Program-made: the position numbers and the translations under genes
Shown: piece by piece, positions 26,623 through 34,618 of the stretch
Numbering within the stretch: position 1 is the first letter of the stretch
Layout: every line of letters begins with the position of its first letter
Notes under the pieces: generated by a model
Database searches by the model: none
Seen by the model: the letters and a program-made list of their open reading frames with translations, nothing else
Told to the model about the DNA's origin: nothing
From: DASXAI01 sp963798445
GTDB taxonomy: Bacteria > Actinomycetota > Acidimicrobiia > Acidimicrobiales > Ilumatobacteraceae
Direction: 5' to 3'
Assembly: GCA_963798445.1 (NCBI GenBank)
Contig: CAWCTH010000005.1
Span: forward strand, 19,977-83,976
Length of the DNA: 64,000 nucleotides

Positions 26623-28116
26623 TTACTCAGCGTGCACCAGACCCTCGACGTCCAAGGTGACCGCCCGCCCCACCCACTCGCCCTCGCGCATGGCCGCCAG
26701 GAGATCGGCGTCGGTGGACGTGCCCCAGGCGCGCCGGCCGTCGGGCGTGAGGCAGGTGGTGATGGCCTGCTCGGGGGTGCCCTCGCGGTCGTGCATGACG
26801 GTGTAGGCCTCGACGGTGGCGGCGCCGGCAGCGTCGGCCGCCTCGGCCAGCTCCACCGTCGGCAGCGCGTCGATCTCGGCCTGGATGGCGCCGGCGTCGA
26901 GACGGGTCCCACTCGCCGGCGGGGTCGTCGAGTACACGCCGAAGGAGTGCTTCGTGACGTAGCCACCGTTGGCCCACACGAGGCCGTAGGAGCCTGGTCG
27001 ATGGCGAAGGTCGGACACGACCGTGGCGATGGCGTGCATCACGTAGTTGTTCCAGGGGCCGCCGGCGAAGGCGAGGCCGCCCGTGCGGGTCAGCTGGCTC
27101 GCCGGGTCCAGGCCCAGCGCGGCGGCCCCGATCTGCACCGCCGACGGGAAGCAGGAGTAGAGGTCGACCACCTCGACGTCGTCGATGCCGATGCCGGCCA
27201 GCTCCAGCGCCCGCCCCCCGCCGAGTCGAACCGCAGGCGAGGAGTGGAGATCAGCCCGGTTGGAGACGTACTTGGTGTCGTTGCAGTCGGCGCCGGCCTG
27301 GAGGAAGACCCAGCGGTCCTCGCTCACGCCGAGCTGGCGGGCCCGCTCCACCGAGCACATGATGACGGCGGCGGCCATGTCGACGTCGTTGTTCGAGTTC
27401 ATGTACTTCGGATACGGCAACCCGATCATGCGGTTGTTCGCGCCCGGCGTTCGGATCTCCTCGGCCGACAGCGCTCGCCGCACCCAGGCGTAAGGGTTCT
27501 CAGCCGCCACCGACGAGAAGCGCGCCCACAGCTCGGAGACGCGGCGCTGGTGCTCGTCGGGAGCTTCGTCCGCCGCCGCCCGCACGGCCGTCTCGAGCAT
27601 GGGGTACACCTGTACGGGCATGTAGATCTTGCGGGCGATCTCCGCCGGATGGCTCATGACGAACTCGGCACCGATGACACGTGACGGCGCTGCGTCCTCG
27701 GGCTCGGTGCGCCACGGCAGCGAGAACCCCGCCTTGCGGGCCTTCGTCCGCGTGCGCCAGCACTCCGATCCCGACAGGACGGCGATGTCCAGCTCGCCGC
27801 GCTGGATCTCGCCGGCGGTGGTGTTCACCAGCATCTGCGGGGTGTTGCCGCCCGGCGTCGTGTAGACGGTCTCCTTCGGCGAGAGCCCGAGGGCGTCGGC
27901 CACCAGTCGTGCCGGGTCGCGGTAGCGCCACGACAGGAGCTGCACCACGCGCACCGAATCGACGGCCGGCACCGCGCCCACGCCGGCATCGGTGGCGGCG
28001 GCGCGGACGGCCTCGGCCATGAGGTCCACCGGCTCGAGGGCGTCGTCGAATCCGGCGGCATGCTGCACCGTCTGGCCCACACCGATGATGACCGGGAGTC
28101 GGGGATCGATCGCCAT
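26623..28116 (-). CDS. Thiolase-like protein lacking the nucleophilic cysteine
   Basis: 497 residues of the thiolase superfamily, closest in style to the SCP2/acetyl-CoA acetyltransferase-like proteins common in actinobacteria: IIGVGQTVQH, DLMAEAVRAAATDAG, NTPQMLVNTTAGEIQRGE, VVDLYSCFPSAVQIG, GGLAFAGGPWNNYVMHAI. The position of the acyl-accepting Cys is occupied by TTAG, while the histidine-bearing C-terminal region is retained. Such proteins are presumed to handle acyl-CoA or steroid side-chain intermediates, often with an unknown reaction. It has a leaderless promoter and is divergent from glyA. Confidence 0.82.
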   Translation of the reverse strand: MAIDPRLPVIIGVGQTVQHAAGFDDALEPVDLMAEAVRAAATDAGVGAVPAVDSVRVVQLLSWRYRDPARLVADALGLSPKETVYTTPGGNTPQMLVNTTAGEIQRGELDIAVLSGSECWRTRTKARKAGFSLPWRTEPEDAAPSRVIGAEFVMSHPAEIARKIYMPVQVYPMLETAVRAAADEAPDEHQRRVSELWARFSSVAAENPYAWVRRALSAEEIRTPGANNRMIGLPYPKYMNSNNDVDMAAAVIMCSVERARQLGVSEDRWVFLQAGADCNDTKYVSNRADLHSSPAVRLGGGRALELAGIGIDDVEVVDLYSCFPSAVQIGAAALGLDPASQLTRTGGLAFAGGPWNNYVMHAIATVVSDLRHRPGSYGLVWANGGYVTKHSFGVYSTTPPASGTRLDAGAIQAEIDALPTVELAEAADAAGAATVEAYTVMHDREGTPEQAITTCLTPDGRRAWGTSTDADLLAAMREGEWVGRAVTLDVEGLVHAE

Positions 28117-28122
28117 CGCGCC

Positions 28123-28128
28123 AACCTA
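28123..28128 (-). promoter_or_regulatory. -10 box TAGGTT of leaderless thiolase-like gene
   Basis: TAGGTT on the minus strand, 6 nt before ATG 28116. The divergent glyA -10 is 54 bp away, so the two promoters may share regulation. Confidence 0.5.
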
Positions 28129-28181
28129 AGGGGCCGCTGGGGCTCGACGCACGTTCCCCGGACCGAGCGGCGAACGCCTCG

Positions 28182-28187
28182 TAGACT
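28182..28187 (+). promoter_or_regulatory. -10 box TAGACT of leaderless glyA
   Basis: TAGACT, then GGCCCG (6 nt), then ATG 28194; no Shine-Dalgarno. Confidence 0.5.
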
Positions 28188-28193
28188 GGCCCG

Positions 28194-29441
28194 ATGCCTT
28201 GGCCGTCCGACGTCGACCCCGATCGCCAGCTGTTCGCCCTCCTCGACGACGAGCTGCGGCGCCAGAACACCACGATCCAGCTCATCGCGTCGGAGAACTT
28301 CACGTCGCCGGCGGTGCTGCGGGCCACGGGCTCGGTGCTCACCAACAAGTACTCCGAGGGCTACCCGTCGAAGCGCTACTACGGCGGCAACCAGGTGATC
28401 GACGAGGTCGAGGACCTGGCTCGGGAGCGGGCCAAGTCGCTGTTCGGGGCCGAGCACGTCAACGTGCAGCCGCACTCCGGTGCCAACGCCAACATGGCCG
28501 CCTACATGGCCATGCTGGAGCCGGGCGACACGGTGATGGGCCTCAGCCTCGACCACGGCGGCCACCTCACCCATGGGTCGCCCGTCAACGCCAGCGGCAA
28601 GCTCTACAACTTCGTGTCCTACAAGCTGTCACCCAGCGACGAGCGCATCGACATGGATGCCGTTCGCGACGTTGCCCTGCAGCACCGCCCGCGCATGATC
28701 GTGGCCGGAGCCACGGCGTATCCCCGCCGCATCGACGCCGAGCCGTTCCGGGCGATCTGTGACGAGGTCGGCGCCTACTTCCTGTTCGACGCCGCCCACA
28801 TCGCCGGGCTCATCGCCGGTGGCGCCCACCCGTCGCCCGTACCGCTGGCCGACATCGTGACGCTCACCACCCACAAGACGCTGCGCGGGCCGCGGGGCGG
28901 GGCCATCCTGTGCAAGGCCGAGCACGCCCAGGCCATCGACAAGGCGGTTTTCCCGGGCAGCCAGGGCGGTCCGCTCGAGCACGTCATCGCAGCCAAGGCG
29001 GTGGCGTTCCGCGAGGCCTTGGATCCAAGCTTCCGGGACTACGCCGCCCAGGTCGTCACCAACGCCGCCGCGCTGGCCGCGGGGCTCGGGGCCGAAGGCT
29101 TCCGCCTGGTGTCGGGCGGCACCGACAACCACCTCGCACTGGTCGACCTGCGCACGTTCGACGCCGAGCTCACCGGCAAGCAGGCCCAGGAAGTGCTCGA
29201 CCGGGCCGGCATCACCCTCAACCGCAACACCATCCCCGACGATCCCCGGAGCCCCTTCGTGACCAGCGGCGTGCGGATCGGCAGCGCCAGCACCACCACC
29301 CAGGGGATGCGCGAGCCGGAGATGGCGTTGATCGCCCAGCTCATCGCCCGGGCCCTGCGGCACCGGACCGACGACGCCGAGCTGGCAGCCGTGCGCGACG
29401 ACGTCGCCACGCTGTGCTCCAAGTTCACGCCGTATCAATAG
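28194..29441 (+). CDS. glyA: Serine hydroxymethyltransferase
   Basis: 415 residues. A PLP enzyme interconverting serine and glycine with tetrahydrofolate, the main source of one-carbon units. Hallmarks: IQLIASENFTSPAVL, YSEGYPSKRYYGG, NVQPHSGANAN, FDAAHIAGLIAGG, and the PLP lysine in LTTHKTLRGPRGG. Intact in one frame. In related actinobacteria glyA follows the prfA-prmC region, which supports continuity of the contig across the repeat array. Confidence 0.97.
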   Translation: MPWPSDVDPDRQLFALLDDELRRQNTTIQLIASENFTSPAVLRATGSVLTNKYSEGYPSKRYYGGNQVIDEVEDLARERAKSLFGAEHVNVQPHSGANANMAAYMAMLEPGDTVMGLSLDHGGHLTHGSPVNASGKLYNFVSYKLSPSDERIDMDAVRDVALQHRPRMIVAGATAYPRRIDAEPFRAICDEVGAYFLFDAAHIAGLIAGGAHPSPVPLADIVTLTTHKTLRGPRGGAILCKAEHAQAIDKAVFPGSQGGPLEHVIAAKAVAFREALDPSFRDYAAQVVTNAAALAAGLGAEGFRLVSGGTDNHLALVDLRTFDAELTGKQAQEVLDRAGITLNRNTIPDDPRSPFVTSGVRIGSASTTTQGMREPEMALIAQLIARALRHRTDDAELAAVRDDVATLCSKFTPYQ

Positions 29442-29458
29442 CGACGGCTTCGCCGTCG
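29442..29458 (+). terminator. Short hairpin after glyA
   Basis: CGACGGC and GCCGTCG with a TTC loop, directly after the stop codon. No T-tract follows, so it is only a possible terminator or mRNA 3' stem. Confidence 0.4.
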
Positions 29459-29552
29459 GAGTCGAACTGATGTACGCAGGCGGTCATAGATGCCCGATAT
29501 TCGCGTCAGTACGCGGGAGCGTGGCGTCGCCGTGCTGAGCCGTCGGCGCACC

Positions 29553-29558
29553 TAGCCT
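29553..29558 (+). promoter_or_regulatory. -10 box TAGCCT of leaderless wecA-like gene
   Basis: TAGCCT, 7 nt (GGGCCGA), then ATG 29566. It is almost the same string as before argS. Confidence 0.5.
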
Positions 29559-29565
29559 GGGCCGA

Positions 29566-30705
29566 ATGCCGGATTTCGCCGCCTACGTGATCGTGGGGGG
29601 CGTCGCCGCCGGTGTCACGTTGATCGCGACGCCGCTGGTCCGGCTGCTCGCCATTCGCGCCGGCTGGGTCGTGCAGCCCGACGAGCGCAGGGTCCACACC
29701 CAGCCCACGGCCGCCGTCGGTGGCGTCGCCATGTTCCTGGGGTTCCTGGCGGCCATGGTCCTGGCCTGGAACATGGACCGGTTCAACCCCATCTTCGTCA
29801 ACAACTCCGAGCCCCTCGGGGTGGTGCTCGGCGCCATCGTGATGTTCGCCGTCGGGCTGGCCGACGACCTCAAGAAATCGACGACCCACGACGGCTTGGC
29901 CGAGGGCATCTCGGCGCCGGCCAAGGTGACGGGGATGGTGGTGGCCGGCGCCGTGCTCGCCTACTTCGGCGTCACGATGTTCTACTTCCGCATCCCGTTC
30001 TTCGACGTGGTGACCATCGGCCAGGACCTGGCTCCGCTGGTGACCGTGCTCTGGCTCATCGGGCTGGCCAACGCCATCAACCTGATCGACGGGCTCGACG
30101 GTCTGGCCGCCGGCATCGTCGCCATCGCGTCGGGCACGTTCTTCCTCTACGGCCAGCGACTGGACAAGCTGGGGCTGCTCGCGCAGCCCAACATCGGCCC
30201 CCTCGTCGCCATCATCGTGCTCGGCATCTGCCTGGGGTTCCTGCCCCACAACTTCAATCCGGCGCGGATCTTCATGGGCGACTCGGGCGCGCTGCTGCTG
30301 GGGCTGTTGATGGCGGCGTCGACGACGGTGGTGGGCGGCCGGGCCGATCCCAACCAGCCGTTCTCCGGTCAGACGTACTTCTTCTTCGCCCCGCTGTTCA
30401 TCCCACTGGTCATCCTCGGCGTGCCCATCGTGGACACGGTGTTCGCCATCATCCGCCGGGCGACCCGGCGCTCGGGTGTCACCACCGCCGATAAGGGCCA
30501 CCTCCACCACCGTCTGATGGCGCTCGGTCATGGCCAGCGGCGCAGCGTGCTCATCCTGTGGTCGTGGACGGCGATCCTGTCCGGTTTCGTGCTGTATCCC
30601 GCTTACACCGGCGAAGGCAATGGTGTGGTGCCGCTCGGCATCGCCGCGCTGGGTCTGGCGCTGTTCACCGTGCTGCACCCGCAGCTACGGAGGGCGCGAC
30701 GCTGA
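29566..30705 (+). CDS. wecA: Undecaprenyl-phosphate sugar-1-phosphate transferase (WecA/TagO type)
   Basis: 379 residues with about ten membrane spans, family of MraY/WecA. It moves a HexNAc-1-phosphate from a UDP-sugar to the lipid carrier and starts envelope glycan assembly. Catalytic motifs: GLADDLKK (Asp-Asp), NAINLIDGLDGLAAG, and the cytoplasmic HHRLMALGHG loop that favours WecA/TagO over MraY. It stands at the left edge of the polysaccharide locus and is the likely initiating enzyme. Its 3' end overlaps the convergent gene by 41 bp. Confidence 0.9.
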   Translation: MPDFAAYVIVGGVAAGVTLIATPLVRLLAIRAGWVVQPDERRVHTQPTAAVGGVAMFLGFLAAMVLAWNMDRFNPIFVNNSEPLGVVLGAIVMFAVGLADDLKKSTTHDGLAEGISAPAKVTGMVVAGAVLAYFGVTMFYFRIPFFDVVTIGQDLAPLVTVLWLIGLANAINLIDGLDGLAAGIVAIASGTFFLYGQRLDKLGLLAQPNIGPLVAIIVLGICLGFLPHNFNPARIFMGDSGALLLGLLMAASTTVVGGRADPNQPFSGQTYFFFAPLFIPLVILGVPIVDTVFAIIRRATRRSGVTTADKGHLHHRLMALGHGQRRSVLILWSWTAILSGFVLYPAYTGEGNGVVPLGIAALGLALFTVLHPQLRRARR

Positions 30706-32182
30706 CGTCGTGATCATCGCCGCTGCGATGTTCCCGAACGGTGGCGGCGGTGATGCCCAGTAACAGCCAGAAGTACGCGTCCATCGGGAACAGCTCGAGG
30801 TAGGTGGCGAAGAACATCGAGAAGATGGTGGCCGCGAGGTACGCGGTGATGCCGATGCCGAGCGCCGAGTCCCGCTTGTCCTTGACCCGCTCGAGTCGCC
30901 GGCTCTCTCGCACGGCACCGAACAGGATGCGGATCAGGAACCACAGCCCGATAACACCGAGCTCGACCACCGTCTTGAAGTAGTAGTTGTCGGGCTGGTA
31001 CACGCCGTTGGCGCCGAGGATGGGCGTGTACACGTCCGAGTCGGGTTGGCTCAGGTCGATGCCGAACGCCGCGGCCTGCTCTTGCACGCTCTGGCCGTAC
31101 GAGCGCGCCTTGGCGGCGCCCGTCTCGCCCACGCCGATGCCGAGCGGGTGATCGAGCACGCCGTCGATGTTCTCGGTCCAGTTGGCCGAGCGGGCTTTCG
31201 TGGAGTCCGACGACAGTGCCGACGTCGCGCTGGAACCCGGGATGAAGAAGATGGCCACCAGGCCCAGCGGCACCAATACGGCGATGACGGAGTGGAACCG
31301 GCGGATGCCGATGTACAGCAGACCGACGATCAGACCGAGCATGGCGGTGCGCACGATGCTGGTGACGAGTCCGGCTACGAGCAGCGGTGTCGCCAGGAGG
31401 AACAGACGATTGCGGAGGCGAGTCAGATCGGCCAATGCGACCGGCACACATATGACGATCACCATCATCAGGAAGAAGCCGAACGAGAAGGGCAGAGCGA
31501 ACGTGCTGATCGAGCGAAGGAAGCCGCCATTGAAGCGCAGGACGGAGTTGTAGGCGTAGCCGAGCTGGTTGAGGCGCTCGTGGCCGATGAGCTGTTGAGC
31601 GACGCCGTAGGCCGCCGTCAGCACGCCGAGCCCCATGAGGATGCTCACGAACCGGTCGCGGTCGCGCTTGTCGAGGGGACAGCGCCAGGCGGCGTAGGCG
31701 AGCGCGAGGTACACGAAGTTGAGCTTCAGCCCCCAGAACGCCGCCTTCGACTGATGGATGCCGAACCAGGTCACGGACAGCACGACGAAGGCGACGAGCC
31801 ACCAGAACCAGTCGGGCTTGGCCCGCCGGGCCACGCGCTGGATGCTGAAGAACGCGCAGATCGCCGTGAAGACGGCCAGCCCTTCCTTCCACGACGCCAC
31901 CTGGCCGTCGATGCCGAGCGGCAGCCGCAAGCCGTCGAGCGGCAGGAGGGCGACCGCTAGGAGCACGCCTCGTTGCGGCCGTCTGGCGATCCACACCGCG
32001 GCGGCGATGCCGACCAACGCGACCAGCATCAGGGGCAACCGTCCGGCCAGCGTGGCGCCAATGACGGCCAGCGTGATGAGGGCACATAGGCCGAATGGCC
32101 CATGCTTCGCAAACAGGCCGCGCGACCCTGGGAGGGTCCCATGATGTGCAGTAGTCTTTTCCCACACGGGCGGCTCCACCAC
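30665..32182 (-). CDS. O-antigen ligase/polymerase-like membrane protein (Wzy/WaaL)
   Basis: 505 residues, about ten to twelve membrane spans with a long periplasmic loop (residues ~310-410: GSSATSALSSDSTKARSANW, then DHPLGIGVGETGAA and a stretch to QPDNYYFKTVVELGVIG). This layout, with the late-loop pattern HPLGIGxG...DNYYF..., is that of the Wzy_C/O-antigen ligase superfamily. It likely polymerises or ligates the repeat unit outside the membrane. The start is uncertain (first start in frame). It is divergent from the Wzz-like gene, with only ~50 bp between them. Confidence 0.82.
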   Translation of the reverse strand: MVEPPVWEKTTAHHGTLPGSRGLFAKHGPFGLCALITLAVIGATLAGRLPLMLVALVGIAAAVWIARRPQRGVLLAVALLPLDGLRLPLGIDGQVASWKEGLAVFTAICAFFSIQRVARRAKPDWFWWLVAFVVLSVTWFGIHQSKAAFWGLKLNFVYLALAYAAWRCPLDKRDRDRFVSILMGLGVLTAAYGVAQQLIGHERLNQLGYAYNSVLRFNGGFLRSISTFALPFSFGFFLMMVIVICVPVALADLTRLRNRLFLLATPLLVAGLVTSIVRTAMLGLIVGLLYIGIRRFHSVIAVLVPLGLVAIFFIPGSSATSALSSDSTKARSANWTENIDGVLDHPLGIGVGETGAAKARSYGQSVQEQAAAFGIDLSQPDSDVYTPILGANGVYQPDNYYFKTVVELGVIGLWFLIRILFGAVRESRRLERVKDKRDSALGIGITAYLAATIFSMFFATYLELFPMDAYFWLLLGITAATVREHRSGDDHDVSVAPSVAAGAAR

Positions 32183-32234
32183 CGCAGTGTACTAGCCCCT
32201 CATTTCGGCGGCATTCTCACGAACAAGGAGCGGC

Positions 32235-34604
32235 GTGACGTTCAACGAACATGTCCGCAGCATCAAAGACCACGGTTACGCACTCGTTGGGTTGAGTCTG
32301 CTGGCGGCGATCCTCGTGTTCCTCGCCGCGTCGCTGCGCGATAGCACCTACACCACCTCCGCCGTCATCGGCGTGACCCCCGGACCGGTCATCGCCGGCG
32401 ATGCCGTTGCCGTCGACACCGTGTCGTTCACGGCGAGCCGCTATCAGCGCCTCGTGAACAGCGATGCGGTGCTCACCAGCGGCGCCGCCGTTGCTGACCA
32501 AGGCACCACCCTGCAGGACATGCGAGAGCGAGTGAGCGCGTCAACGACGCCGGGATCGGGCACGTTGACCGTCACCGTGAAGGGCTCCAGCGCCGACGAG
32601 ACCGCTCGTGTCGCAGCGGCCGTGGCCAACGCCACCATCGCGCAGGGAAAGACCGACCAGGAGGCACAGCGCACCGACAGCCTCGCCGCACTTCGCGCCG
32701 ACCGCGACGCGTTGCGGGCGCAGCTCGACCAGACCGCCGTCGATGCCCCCGAACGGGCGCAGATCGACGCGCAGTACCAGGCCGCACTCTCCGACATCGC
32801 CACCCAGCAGGCGGCTCCCTACGACGCCGCGCAGCTGCTCCAGACACCGGAGATACCGAAGGGGCCAGTAGGCCCGGGCTCGAAGAGCCTCGCCATCTTC
32901 GCCTTCCTCGCCGCCCTCGTCCTGGGTGGCGAGGGCCTGGTGATCTGGGACCGCAACTACGCCAAGAAGACCAGGAAGCGCGAAGGGCGGGTGATCTGGG
33001 ACCGCAACTCCGGCAAGAAGGCCGACCAGGCGACGGTCCAGGTGCCGTTCGAGGAGATCACGCTGGTGTCCGACGAGGAAGCCGAACGCAAAGCTCGGCG
33101 CCGTGCCGTCACCATCGTGGCGGCCAAGCCACCGTCGGTACGGGGTGACCCGCTGCTGGCGGCGGCGTACGACGACGACGAGGCTGACGACGATGACGTA
33201 CCGATCACGTCGGCGGTCGACGGGGGCACGGATGGCAGCGACCGCGACCGAGACGGTGACTTCGTCGAAGTGCCGCTGGTGCCCCTGGTTGATCTGGCTG
33301 ACACCATCTTGGCCGAGGCGCTGGATGGTCATCGGCTGATCGGCATCGTCGGTTCAGGCGATCTGGCCGCCACGAACGACGTTGCTCTGGCGCTCGGGCA
33401 GAAGCTCGCCGCCGAGGGTTTGAGCACGCTGGTGGTCGAAGGCGACATGTCGCATCCGGCCATCGCGTCCAGGTTGTCCACCCGCGCCCAGTCCGGCCTC
33501 AGCAACGTGTTGGCCGGTGGGGCACCGCTCGAGCGCACCCGCCGCCAGACAACGGTGGAGGGTCTCTACGTCCTGCCGGCTGGCCGTTCCGTCGAGCGCC
33601 CCCGGGTCCTGATCGGGTCCGACGAGTTGCAGCGGGCGTTGTCGAACAGCTCCAGCGACGTCGTGCTGGTCACCATGCCGCCGTCGATGCCACCGGCCGA
33701 TCGCGATGCCATCGCCAGCCAACTCGACCGGGTGGTGCTCTTGGTTCGCGACGGCCGCCGCCGTGACGAGCAGGTGCGCACTGCGACCGACGAGGTCGGT
33801 GCGCTGAACAACATCCTGCTGGCCGTGGGGTTGGTCGATGTCGTGCCCGCCATCGAGCTGGAGATCATCGGCCGCAAGAGCGAGCGTCCCCCGGAGCCTC
33901 GCGGCCCGAGCCCGGTGATGACGTCGGGCGCCGCTCGGACATCTGCGGTGCACGACGAGGCACGGGTCGCCGAGCCGGTGGTGGAGGAGCCGATGGTCGA
34001 GTCGGCACCGGTGGACGAGCCGTCGTCGGAACCGACGTGGTTGCACCGGTCGTCGGATCTGCACTCGCCCTGGTCGGACGGGTCCTGGTCGAACGGGTCG
34101 TCCCACGACGAGCCGCTGGACGAGGCGCTCGCCGAAGCGGCGTGGTCCAAAGAGGCAGCGGCTGACGAGACGCCGGCCGACGAGACCGCGGTTGACGAGA
34201 CCGCGGTCGACGAGACGCTGGCCGATGAGGCCGCGGCTGACGAGACGATCGCCGAAGAGACGCCGGTCGAGGAAGCCTCCGTGGAGGACGACTTCATCGA
34301 GGACGCGACGCCTGTCGAGGAGCCATGGTCGCCGAACGGATCGGCGCACGAGGAGACGGCACGGGATCACGAGTCGCCCTCCGAGGACGAGACGGCTCGT
34401 GAGGACGAGACGCCGACCGACTACGAGACGCCTCGCGATGACGAGACGCCGACCGACTACGAGACGCCGAGCGACGACCAGACGTCTAGCGACGACCAGA
34501 CGTCCTGGGACGCCGAGTCGGCACCGGACGACTCGCACTCGACGAACGGCCATCACCACCCGGCCGAGCAGTCGCCGTACGACGAATCCATGCCGCAGTC
34601 GTAG
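32235..34604 (+). CDS. Wzz-like polysaccharide co-polymerase with degenerate kinase domain and DET-repeat tail
   Basis: 789 residues. Two membrane spans (~13-32 and ~219-240) bracket a periplasmic coiled region, the Wzz layout. A cytoplasmic domain (~350-560) has the outline of a bacterial tyrosine kinase (GLSNVLAGG, LVVEGDMSHP), but the P-loop reads GSGDLAATND with no Lys-Ser/Thr, and the Walker B aspartate is replaced (VVLVTMPPSMPP). It is therefore probably inactive. A VIWDRN segment is duplicated just after the second span. The last ~230 residues are acidic and disordered, with DET repeats. AAGGAG precedes GTG 32235. It probably sets chain length as a scaffold. Confidence 0.75.
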   Translation: MTFNEHVRSIKDHGYALVGLSLLAAILVFLAASLRDSTYTTSAVIGVTPGPVIAGDAVAVDTVSFTASRYQRLVNSDAVLTSGAAVADQGTTLQDMRERVSASTTPGSGTLTVTVKGSSADETARVAAAVANATIAQGKTDQEAQRTDSLAALRADRDALRAQLDQTAVDAPERAQIDAQYQAALSDIATQQAAPYDAAQLLQTPEIPKGPVGPGSKSLAIFAFLAALVLGGEGLVIWDRNYAKKTRKREGRVIWDRNSGKKADQATVQVPFEEITLVSDEEAERKARRRAVTIVAAKPPSVRGDPLLAAAYDDDEADDDDVPITSAVDGGTDGSDRDRDGDFVEVPLVPLVDLADTILAEALDGHRLIGIVGSGDLAATNDVALALGQKLAAEGLSTLVVEGDMSHPAIASRLSTRAQSGLSNVLAGGAPLERTRRQTTVEGLYVLPAGRSVERPRVLIGSDELQRALSNSSSDVVLVTMPPSMPPADRDAIASQLDRVVLLVRDGRRRDEQVRTATDEVGALNNILLAVGLVDVVPAIELEIIGRKSERPPEPRGPSPVMTSGAARTSAVHDEARVAEPVVEEPMVESAPVDEPSSEPTWLHRSSDLHSPWSDGSWSNGSSHDEPLDEALAEAAWSKEAAADETPADETAVDETAVDETLADEAAADETIAEETPVEEASVEDDFIEDATPVEEPWSPNGSAHEETARDHESPSEDETAREDETPTDYETPRDDETPTDYETPSDDQTSSDDQTSWDAESAPDDSHSTNGHHHPAEQSPYDESMPQS
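32938..33026 (+). repeat. Internal tandem duplication in the Wzz-like gene
   Basis: GTGATCTGGGACCGCAACT recurs 51 nt apart (about 32940 and 32991), followed by related CCAAGAAG/GGCAAGAAG text. It encodes VIWDRNYAKK and VIWDRNSGKK next to the second membrane span. Confidence 0.7.
34162..34510 (+). repeat. Degenerate GACGAGAC repeats coding the DET-rich tail
   Basis: Repeats of 15-18 nt based on GACGAGAC encode units such as DETAV and ADETP, and later DETPTDYETP twice and SDDQT twice. They are in frame, so length changes would not break the gene. Confidence 0.7.
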
Positions 34605-34618
34605 CAGGACCGTTCATC

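Noticed and set aside
24688..27684. A 998-residue open frame on the plus strand
   Set aside because: It is antisense to the S9 peptidase and thiolase-like genes, both of which have full sets of family motifs; its composition (His/Arg/Gly-rich) is that of a GC-rich shadow frame.
28123..28187. Divergent regulatory protein site between the thiolase-like gene and glyA
   Set aside because: The short spacer is filled by the two -10 regions and no palindrome of note is present.
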